Source: Erythrobacteraceae bacterium CCH12-C2 (GTDB lineage Bacteria > Pseudomonadota > Alphaproteobacteria > Sphingomonadales > Sphingomonadaceae). From it: a stretch of 12,775 nucleotides of DNA. This document shows, piece after piece, positions 7,706 to 12,775 of the stretch (its first letter is position 1; each line of letters begins with the position of its first letter). Below the pieces are notes generated by a model, which did not search any database, was not told the origin of the DNA, and saw only the letters and a list, made by a program, of their open reading frames with translations. A program made the position numbers and the translations under genes. The stretch spans positions 1-12,775 of the forward strand of contig LSKF01000039.1 of assembly GCA_001556995.1 (NCBI GenBank), written 5' to 3'.

Positions 7706-7776
7706 GCGGTGCGTGGTGTCCGAAAAAGAGCGGGCAGGGCTGCTGCCGGGATAGTCCGACCGGCAAGCGGCGCGAA

Positions 7777-7794
7777 GCGGCGTACGGTCGCCGC
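7777..7794 (-). promoter_or_regulatory. Hairpin in the 5' leader of the DEAD-box helicase gene
   Basis: GCGGCG (7777-7782) and CGCCGC (7789-7794) form a perfect 6-bp stem with a 6-base loop, 72 bases upstream of the helicase ATG. A competing pairing, GGCGCG (7769-7774) with CGCGCC (7792-7797), uses part of the same arm. AAGCGGCG is also repeated at 7765-7772 and 7775-7782. Structured leaders are common for RNA helicase genes that autoregulate; a switch here is inference only. A TTGACT hexamer on the - strand (7824-7819) could be a -35 element, but no matching -10 was found. Confidence 0.3.
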
Positions 7795-7851
7795 GCCTTT
7801 CCCGCAAATGGGGGTAAAAGTCAAGGAAACCTGCGGGCCGCGCGGCTCTCG

Positions 7852-8427
7852 TTAGTCGCGCACTTCCACCAGTTGGCGCATCGCCTCAACCTCGCAGCGT
7901 GCGCCGGTGCGCGATTGGAGCTTGTCACGCTCGACGCACAACCGTCCGTCCTTGCTCTTCTCGACATAGAAGCCGGAATAGAAGTCGCGGGCACGGCACG
8001 CTTTTTCGAGATTGACCGAAATCATGCGCTGGTCGCGCAAGAAAAGGACCAAGCGATTGCCGCTCCCTGTTTGCACGCCTGCGATGCCCTCCAAAGCAAC
8101 GCACTTTTCCTTGCCCCGCTCTTCAAACCGGGGAGCGATTTCGCGCTGTGGCAAATCGGCAAGGAGGTTCTGCCGGGCAGCAGGCGGACGCGGCGTGATG
8201 CGGACCACCACGCGCTGTTCGATCCGCACCTGACGCGCAATGCTGCTGTTCCTGAGGGCCGAGAGCGGGTTGATCACGGGCGGCTCAGCGAGCGCAGGCG
8301 CGGCGTCGCATTGCGGCGCAGAGGCTGGCACACCCTGCGCATCACCTGTCGGCACACCCGATCCCGCTGCGGCCATGACCGGCAAGATCAACGCCGCCGG
8401 CGCCGTCAAGGCGAACAGGCTATGCAT
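7852..8427 (-). CDS. Small secreted protein of unknown function, Cys-containing
   Basis: A 191-residue protein that I cannot assign to a characterised family. The N-terminus (MHSLFALTAPAALILPVMAAAG) looks like a Sec signal peptide with a likely cut near 20-22, so the mature protein should be periplasmic or outer-membrane associated. A Pro/Ala-rich segment follows to about residue 55. The C-terminal half carries four cysteines (109, 144, 164, 178) in a pattern around DFYSGFYVEKSKDGRLC and SRTGARCEV, suggesting two disulfides; a fifth cysteine is at 40. From memory, similar DFYSGFY-containing proteins occur as conserved hypotheticals in Sphingomonadales; this needs a search. The start at 8427 is supported by AGGAGAG about 13 bases upstream on the - strand. 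It reads in the same direction as the DEAD-box gene and away from the FAD oxidase gene. Confidence 0.8.
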   Translation of the reverse strand: MHSLFALTAPAALILPVMAAAGSGVPTGDAQGVPASAPQCDAAPALAEPPVINPLSALRNSSIARQVRIEQRVVVRITPRPPAARQNLLADLPQREIAPRFEERGKEKCVALEGIAGVQTGSGNRLVLFLRDQRMISVNLEKACRARDFYSGFYVEKSKDGRLCVERDKLQSRTGARCEVEAMRQLVEVRD

Positions 8428-8466
8428 GGTGTTTCAGGAACTCTCCTCGCGTAATACGGCCGCCCA

Positions 8467-8485
8467 GGGGCCGCTCGGCGGCTCC
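8467..8485. promoter_or_regulatory. Strong GC hairpin in the divergent intergenic region
   Basis: GGGGCCGC (8467-8474), loop TCG, GCGGCTCC (8478-8485): an 8-bp stem with one G-T pair. It lies in the 179-base gap between the divergent secreted-protein and FAD-oxidase genes, nearer the former, so it could be in that gene's 5' leader or be an operator palindrome. No T-tract follows on either strand. Function not determinable. Confidence 0.3.
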
Positions 8486-8567
8486 TCCGTCAGAGCGATG
8501 TCCAACATCCGCCCTATCAGGGGCGTTTGAACCGCACCTTAACTGGTGACGAGCGCGCAACAAAACA

Positions 8568-8596
8568 TGTGGCAAATTCCTTCATTACTGTGGCAA
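8568..8596. repeat. Direct repeat TGTGGCAA upstream of the FAD oxidase gene
   Basis: TGTGGCAA at 8568-8575 and at 8589-8596, start to start 21 bases apart, about two helical turns. The second copy merges into the ribosome-binding region (AGTAGG, 8596-8601) before the ATG at 8607. Position and phasing suit a regulator-binding site for the FAD oxidase gene. This is a pattern observation with no known regulator attached. Confidence 0.4.
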
Positions 8597-8606
8597 GTAG
8601 GTCACA

Positions 8607-10076
8607 ATGGACCAGACAGTCACCTCCCTCGCCGCTAACGCAACTGACGACGCCCTGCTGCGCTCAGCAGGTGAGTTGCTCGGCCCACGCGGGCTAACGA
8701 CAGATCCTGAGCGAATGGAGCCATGGCTCACCGACTGGCGCGGGCGTTATACCGGCCGGGCGCTGGCGCTGGCATTACCCGCTACAACCGCCGAGGTGGC
8801 AGCGCTCGTGAAGCTGTGCGCCGAGCATCGGGTTCCCATGGTGCCGCAGGGCGGCAATAGCGGCATGGCAGGCGGCGCGACCCCGGATGCGAGCGGCGCG
8901 GCGATCCTCCTGTCGCTGCGGCGAATGAACGCCATTCGCAATCTTGATGCCGCCGCGGGCGAGGTGGTGTGCGAAGCGGGCGTGATCCTCCAGCAGCTCC
9001 ACGAAGCCGCCGAGGCCGCGCAAATGCGCTTCCCTCTGACGCTCGGCGGCAAGGGGTCGGCTACCATCGGCGGGCTGATTTCTACCAACGCCGGGGGCAC
9101 GCAGGTGCTGCGCCACGGCACCATGCGCGCGCAAGTGCTGGGGCTGGAGGCGGTGCTGGCGAACGGCGATGTGCTCGATCTGCTGACCCCGCTCAAGAAG
9201 GACAATCGCGGGTTCGATCTCAAGCAATTGCTGATCGGTTCGGAAGGCACGCTCGGGATCGTCACCGCGGCAACCCTGCGGTTGCTGTCCGCGCCGGTGG
9301 GCCGCGCCACGGCATGGGTGGGGCTTGGCGGAATCATCGAGGCACGCACCTTGCTGCGCCAGATGGAGCGCGCGATGGGGGATGCGCTCGAAGGGTTCGA
9401 AGTGGTGCCCGCCCATTGCCTCGCCAGCGTGCTGGCCCACCAACCGACGGCACGCGCACCGCTCAACACATCACACGCGTGGAACGCGCTGATCGAATGT
9501 GTCTCGTCCACCCGTGACAGCGCCGCGCTGCGTGAAGCCCTTGAAACGGGGCTTTCCCATGCGCTCGAAGCGGGCCTGATCGCCGATGCCGTGATCGCGG
9601 CCAATGATACGCAGGCCGAGGCCTTCTGGGCCTTGCGCGACGGTATTTCCGCCGCCGAACGGGCGCTGGGCCCGGCGATGCAGCATGACATTTCGGTTCC
9701 GGTCGAGAAGATGCCCGAATTCATTCTCGCCGCGACCCCAGCCATCCAAAACGCCTTCCCCGGCACCTGTGCGGTCGCCTTTGGGCACCTTGGCGACGGC
9801 AATGTCCATTTTCATGTGCTCGCCCCCGCTGGCGCCGTGGCAGGCGCATGGGAGGAGGCCGAGGGCAAGGCGGTGAGCGCTGCGGTCTATGATCTGGTCA
9901 CCCAGTGGGGTGGTTCGATCAGTGCCGAGCATGGGATCGGGCAGATGAAGGTGGATGAGCTCGCGCGCCTCCATGATCCCGTGGCACTCGGGCTGATGCG
10001 GCGGATCAAGGCCGCGATGGACCCGGACAACCTGCTCAATCCCGGCAAGCTTATCACGCCCTCGCCTACGGCCTGA
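8607..10076 (+). CDS. FAD-linked oxidase, D-2-hydroxyglutarate dehydrogenase-like (GlcD/D2HGDH family)
   Basis: Oxidises a D-2-hydroxy acid to the 2-oxo acid with FAD, passing electrons to an acceptor protein or quinone. The 489 residues comprise an N-terminal FAD-binding domain of the PCMH type and a C-terminal FAD-oxidase domain. Visible motifs are PQGGNSGMAGGATP (about 80-93), GGKGSATIGGLISTNAGG (about 147-164), KKDNRGFDLKQLLIGSEGTLGIVT (about 197-220), the metal-binding GHLGDGNVHFHV (about 392-403), SAEHGIG (about 438-444) and the end motif DPDNLLNPGK. The KDN.G.DLKQL.IGSEGTLG run is typical of D-2-hydroxyglutarate dehydrogenases, hence the call over glycolate oxidase GlcD. No glcE or glcF lies next to it, also against a glycolate oxidase complex. 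D-lactate dehydrogenase of the same family cannot be excluded. AGTAGG about 5 bases before the ATG supports the start. Confidence 0.87.
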   Translation: MDQTVTSLAANATDDALLRSAGELLGPRGLTTDPERMEPWLTDWRGRYTGRALALALPATTAEVAALVKLCAEHRVPMVPQGGNSGMAGGATPDASGAAILLSLRRMNAIRNLDAAAGEVVCEAGVILQQLHEAAEAAQMRFPLTLGGKGSATIGGLISTNAGGTQVLRHGTMRAQVLGLEAVLANGDVLDLLTPLKKDNRGFDLKQLLIGSEGTLGIVTAATLRLLSAPVGRATAWVGLGGIIEARTLLRQMERAMGDALEGFEVVPAHCLASVLAHQPTARAPLNTSHAWNALIECVSSTRDSAALREALETGLSHALEAGLIADAVIAANDTQAEAFWALRDGISAAERALGPAMQHDISVPVEKMPEFILAATPAIQNAFPGTCAVAFGHLGDGNVHFHVLAPAGAVAGAWEEAEGKAVSAAVYDLVTQWGGSISAEHGIGQMKVDELARLHDPVALGLMRRIKAAMDPDNLLNPGKLITPSPTA

Positions 10077-10113
10077 CCCTGTGCGGCTTGCGCCTTGCGC
10101 GCCAAACGCCTAA

Positions 10114-10140
10114 GGGCCGCCCACCTGGCGGGTTTGGCCC
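10114..10140 (+). terminator. Possible interrupted hairpin after the FAD oxidase gene
   Basis: GGGCC (10114-10118) pairs with GGCCC (10136-10140), with an inner CCC/GGG pairing. It starts 38 bases after the stop. No T-tract follows directly; a TTTTTT run comes 25 bases later, just before the sapC ribosome-binding site. It may be a weak terminator or only part of the sapC leader. Confidence 0.25.
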
Positions 10141-10183
10141 GCTGAGAGGATCAAACTCACCCCATTTTTTCGGAGACGAAGTC

Positions 10184-10972
10184 ATGGCCAGCGCGCCGCA
10201 ACCGCAACTTCCGTTGTTCTACAACGATCTTCTGCCGCTCAACAGCCGCGACCACGCCGATTGGAAGGCCGGGACGCTGGAAAGCGCCGCCTACCTCGCT
10301 GCGACCCACGCCATCCCGCTGACCTCGGACGAATTTGTCGACGCCCAGCGCGATTTCCCGATCGTGTTTACTGCTGGCGAAAACCCGCTGCCGATCGCGC
10401 TGTTTGGCCTCAACGAAGGCGTGAACACCTTTGTTGGCGAAGACAACAAGATCATGGAAGCGATCTACCTGCCCGCCTATGCGCGTCGTTACCCGTTCAT
10501 CCTTGCGAAGCTGCGCCCGGATACGGACGAAATGTCGCTGTGCTTTGATCCCTCCACCAATCTGATCGCCAAGCAGGACGAAGGCCTCGCGCTGTTCGAT
10601 GCCGAGGGCCAGCCGACCGAATACACGCAGGGCGTGCTTGAGTTCTGCCGCCGCTTCGAAGAAGCCGGTCACCGCACCAAGGTGTTCATGGACGAGCTGA
10701 TCAAGCTCGACATCCTGATGGAAGGCGAGATCGCCATTACCCGCAACGATATGCCCGAAAAGCCCTATATCTATCGCGGCTTCCGCATGGTGGACGAAAA
10801 TAAGCTGCGTGAGCTTTCGGCCGATACGGTCAACACGCTGGCGCAGAACGGAATGCTGGTGCTGATCTATGCCCACCTGTTCTCGCTCAACCTGATGCGC
10901 ACCATCTTCGAGCGGCAGCTCGGACAGGGCCGCGTGCCGATGGTGAATGCTGAAGGTGCCGCCGTTAACTGA
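10184..10972 (+). CDS. SapC family protein
   Basis: A 262-residue cytoplasmic-looking protein matching the SapC family (named after a Campylobacter S-layer-associated protein; biochemical role unresolved). Recognisable features are the N-terminal PLFYNDLLPLNSRDHADW (about 9-26), IPLTSDEFVDAQRDFPIVF and the following PLPIALFGLNEG, then YLPAYARRYPFILA in the middle. There is no signal peptide or transmembrane segment. An upstream in-frame ATG at 10088 is rejected because ATG 10184 has a good ribosome-binding site (GGAG at 10172-10175, 8 bases away) and begins just before the conserved start of the family. From general knowledge, sapC in alphaproteobacteria often sits with TonB-dependent receptor and tryptophan-halogenase-like genes in sugar-uptake loci; none is here, so this copy stands alone. 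A clear terminator follows. Confidence 0.88.
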   Translation: MASAPQPQLPLFYNDLLPLNSRDHADWKAGTLESAAYLAATHAIPLTSDEFVDAQRDFPIVFTAGENPLPIALFGLNEGVNTFVGEDNKIMEAIYLPAYARRYPFILAKLRPDTDEMSLCFDPSTNLIAKQDEGLALFDAEGQPTEYTQGVLEFCRRFEEAGHRTKVFMDELIKLDILMEGEIAITRNDMPEKPYIYRGFRMVDENKLRELSADTVNTLAQNGMLVLIYAHLFSLNLMRTIFERQLGQGRVPMVNAEGAAVN

Positions 10973-11013
10973 TCCTTGCGGGGCGACCGCTCCGCATGAT
11001 TGCGCCATGATCC

Positions 11014-11052
11014 GGGCAGGTCGCTGAGAAGTGATCTGCCCGTTTCTGGTTT
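11014..11052 (+). terminator. Intrinsic terminator after sapC
   Basis: GGGCAGGTC (11014-11022) pairs with GATCTGCCC (11033-11041) in a 9-bp stem with one G-T pair and a 10-base loop, followed by the T-rich GTTTCTGGTTT. It lies 42 bases after the sapC stop and before the convergent amidohydrolase gene ending at 11082. On the - strand no T-tract follows the stem, so it should act mainly on sapC. Confidence 0.6.
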
Positions 11053-11081
11053 CCGCCAAAGCGCGTTCGGGAAAGGCGCGG

Positions 11082-12068
11082 TTATTCCGCCGCCTGCAAC
11101 AGCCCGTCCGCCCCGCCGAGCAAGGCCGTCTCCGCGCCCAGCTCGCGCACCAGGGCCACCAGCATCGCAGCGGTCGCGGCGAGACCTGCGCCGGGTTCCG
11201 CCAGCCGACGATCAAGATATTGCGCACGGCACACCTCGATCTGCATCGCGTGCACCCCGTCTTGCGGTGCGCCGTGACGGTCGAGCACGTAGCCTCCTGA
11301 ATAGGGCCGGTTCTGCGCCGCAGCATGCCCGCGCATCTCCAGATGAGCCAGCGCGCGTGCCATCAGCCCCTGGTGACAGGCGGCCCCAAACCGGTCTCCA
11401 AGCACAATCATCGGTGCGCGGCCCTCGCCATCGGCAGCGCGCAAGGGCGGCATAGAATGCAGGTCAATCAGCAGCGCCGAACCCCACTCGGCGCGGATGC
11501 GCGCAAGCTGCTCGGCGAGCGCAGCGTGATAGGCGCGATGAATGCCCTCGATCCGCGCGGCGAGTTCAGTCGGGGCAAGCCGACCGCGCCAGATTTCGCC
11601 CGAGCCCGGCAGGCGGCGCGGCACCAGCCCGAGACCGCTGCGGGCGCGGGCATTGCTGGCCCGCGCCTGCGAAGCGGGCGGAGCATCATCGGGTCGCCCA
11701 CCGTCGACCATGTCCCAGTCAACATCATCCTCGGCGCGGTTCAGGTCCAGCATCGCGCGCGGCGCATGGGCCACAAGAAGCCCTGCCCCGGTCGCTTGCG
11801 CCACCGCCACCCCGAGGCGGTCGACATGGCGATCCTCCAGCCGCAATTGTGCGAGCGCCGGATCGCGCATCCGCTCCAGCACCGAAGGCGGATAGGCGCG
11901 GCCTGCGTGCGGGACAGCGACGAGGACAGGAATGCGCAAGCGCGGCGGCGCAGAAGCGGTGAAGGCCGGTGCACCGTTCAGCCCCGGCACCTCACCCCCC
12001 GTCACCGCAAGGCGCTGCACCTGAGCGGGTTGGAAGGGTTGACGAGGGCTGCGGTTTGGAGGCGACAT
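11082..12068 (-). CDS. N-formylglutamate amidohydrolase family protein
   Basis: Member of the family that hydrolyses N-formyl-L-glutamate to formate and glutamate, the last step of one histidine-degradation route; many family members have untested substrates. With the chosen start (12068) it has 328 residues. Motifs: VPHAGRAYPP (52-61, His54 a likely metal ligand), LEDRHVDRL (77-85), DLNRAEDDVD (108-117), LLIDLHSMP (199-207, with His204), VLGDRFGAACH (222-232) and NRPYSGGYV (253-261), then HGAPQDGVHAMQIEVCRAQYLD (265-286). The frame runs on to an ATG at 12170, but those 34 extra residues are not family-like and would nearly abut the divergent cpdR, so 12068 is preferred. No other hut genes are present, so a role in histidine catabolism is not supported by context. 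Confidence 0.87.
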   Translation of the reverse strand: MSPPNRSPRQPFQPAQVQRLAVTGGEVPGLNGAPAFTASAPPRLRIPVLVAVPHAGRAYPPSVLERMRDPALAQLRLEDRHVDRLGVAVAQATGAGLLVAHAPRAMLDLNRAEDDVDWDMVDGGRPDDAPPASQARASNARARSGLGLVPRRLPGSGEIWRGRLAPTELAARIEGIHRAYHAALAEQLARIRAEWGSALLIDLHSMPPLRAADGEGRAPMIVLGDRFGAACHQGLMARALAHLEMRGHAAAQNRPYSGGYVLDRHGAPQDGVHAMQIEVCRAQYLDRRLAEPGAGLAATAAMLVALVRELGAETALLGGADGLLQAAE

Positions 12069-12207
12069 CTCACCATCTGTGCTGACGCCTTTGCGACGGG
12101 CTGTCAAAGCCTCAATTGTCTCGATTTGGCGCGATGATGCAGTTACTGGAATGCGACAGGGATTGCGCACAAAGATTTCTTAAGTCCGCAGTGCTATTGC
12201 TCCCATC

Positions 12208-12597
12208 ATGAAAGCGACCCACACCCCCCGGATCCTGCTCGCCGAAGACGAGGAGGCCATGCGTACCTATCTGACCCGCGCCCTGACCAATGCCGGCTAT
12301 GAGGTCAGCGCGGTCGATCGCGGGACTGATGCCGTGCCGCTGCTTGAGACCGGCAACTTCGACCTGCTCCTGTCGGACATCGTCATGCCCGAGATGGACG
12401 GGATCGAGCTTGCCCAGCGCTGCGCCGAGATTTCCCCGCGCACCAAGGTGATGTTCATCACCGGCTTTGCCGCAGTCTCTCTGCGCGCCAACCGCGAACA
12501 GCCCACTGCACGGGTGCTTTCCAAGCCCTTCCACCTTCGCGATCTGGTGCTGGAGGTGGAGCGGGTGTTCGAAGAGGCCGACGCAGCACGGATTTAG
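12208..12597 (+). CDS. cpdR: Single-domain response regulator CpdR
   Basis: Receiver-only response regulator. In Caulobacter, CpdR is phosphorylated through the CckA-ChpT relay; unphosphorylated CpdR primes ClpXP to degrade cell-cycle regulators and localises it to the pole. The 129 residues form one receiver domain with no output domain. The acidic pocket is E13-D14-E15, the phospho-acceptor D57 lies in LLLSDIVMPEMDGIELAQR, the switch threonine is T85 in VMFITGFAAVSL, and K106 is in the SKPF motif. The stretches VMFITGFAAV and VLSKPFHLRDLV are the most CpdR-specific parts and set it apart from generic CheY-like proteins. Upstream lies a 139-base divergent gap with the amidohydrolase gene; no convincing CtrA box (TTAA-N7-TTAA) was found there. 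No strong Shine-Dalgarno precedes the ATG. Confidence 0.92.
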   Translation: MKATHTPRILLAEDEEAMRTYLTRALTNAGYEVSAVDRGTDAVPLLETGNFDLLLSDIVMPEMDGIELAQRCAEISPRTKVMFITGFAAVSLRANREQPTARVLSKPFHLRDLVLEVERVFEEADAARI

Positions 12598-12678
12598 GCC
12601 GGTTCGAATCGCTTGCACCTTTCAGGGTGCTGCGATAAAGGGCCGCTCCGCCCCGCGCTGGGGCTGATCCGATGGTGC
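12598..12678 (+). promoter_or_regulatory. cpdR to tRNA-Val spacer with candidate tRNA promoter and hairpins
   Basis: TTGCAC (12613-12618) and GATAAA (12634-12639) are candidate -35 and -10 elements, but their 15-base spacing is short. GCACC-TTTCAG-GGTGC overlaps the -35. A second hairpin, GCCCC (12650-12654) with GGGGC (12660-12664), lies just before the tRNA. Neither hairpin has a T-tract, so whether they end cpdR or belong to the tRNA leader is open. Confidence 0.3.
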
Positions 12679-12757
12679 GGGCGTATAGCTCAGTGGTAGA
12701 GCACTATGTTGACATCGTAGGGGTCGCAAGTTCAATCCTTGCTACGCCCACCATCGG
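12669..12757 (+). repeat. Inverted repeat flanking the tRNA (leader-trailer complementarity)
   Basis: CCGATGGT (12669-12676) upstream is the exact complement of ACCATCGG (12750-12757), which spans the encoded CCA end of the tRNA and four bases of trailer. With the 7-bp acceptor stem it would form a precursor stem interrupted only by a 2-base bulge (12677-12678). Confidence 0.6.
12679..12753 (+). tRNA. tRNA-Val(GAC)
   Basis: A full cloverleaf folds by hand: acceptor GGGCGTA/TACGCCC, D stem GCTC/GAGC with loop AGTGGTA, anticodon stem CTATG/CGTAG (one T-G pair) with loop TTGACAT, and T stem GCAAG/CTTGC with loop TTCAATC. The anticodon GAC at the loop centre reads valine codons GUC and GUU. The discriminator base is A, followed by CCA encoded in the gene (12751-12753). 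Length is 75 bases including CCA. Confidence 0.97.
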
Positions 12758-12775
12758 CTGATTACCCGCCAAGCC

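Noticed and set aside
12069..12207. Possible CtrA-binding site upstream of cpdR
   Set aside because: A TTAA occurs near 12180 but no second TTAA at the required 7-base spacing, so the CtrA consensus is not met.
12600..12612. GGTTCGAATC looks like a tRNA T-arm
   Set aside because: The flanking bases cannot form a T stem and no acceptor, D or anticodon arm can be built around it; it is the palindrome TTCGAA in a spacer.

Overview
The window looks like a chromosomal segment of a GC-rich alphaproteobacterium, most likely a sphingomonad of the Erythrobacteraceae (Erythrobacter/Porphyrobacter-like). This is an inference from four things: the high GC content, a CpdR-type response regulator, a SapC-family protein, and a small secreted Cys-containing protein of a type I associate with Sphingomonadales. 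Most of the DNA is ordinary core genome.

Left part (1-4071, + strand). A 23S rRNA pseudouridine synthase (RluB type) enters from the left edge, and its start codon probably lies just outside the window. It overlaps by ATGA with rsmD, a 16S rRNA guanine methyltransferase, so two ribosome-modification genes are translationally coupled. A UvrD/PcrA-type DNA helicase with its C-terminal Tudor-like domain follows.

Central low-GC insert (about 4078-6215, + strand). A membrane acyltransferase (acyltransferase-3 family) and a sterol desaturase/fatty acid hydroxylase family protein overlap by ATGA. Hand-counted 60-base samples give 55% and 47% GC here against 78% in uvrD. The pair reads like a horizontally acquired lipid or isoprenoid modification cassette of the hydroxylate-and-acylate kind. 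Its leader holds a repeated 9-mer and a strong Shine-Dalgarno sequence in front of a 9-codon ORF. It is the best candidate for something not yet described, but its substrate cannot be read from sequence.

Middle (6248-8427, - strand). A DEAD-box RNA helicase of the RhlE type with a repetitive Arg/Glu-rich tail, and upstream of it a small secreted protein of unknown function.

Right part (8607-12753). On the + strand are an FAD-linked oxidase resembling D-2-hydroxyglutarate dehydrogenase, and a SapC-family protein followed by a good intrinsic terminator. An N-formylglutamate amidohydrolase on the - strand is divergent from the response regulator cpdR (+). A tRNA-Val(GAC) gene with encoded CCA ends the window. 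Its 5' leader and 3' trailer are complementary. No insertion sequence, integrase, CRISPR array or rRNA gene was seen, and no gene-free stretch exceeds 300 bases.
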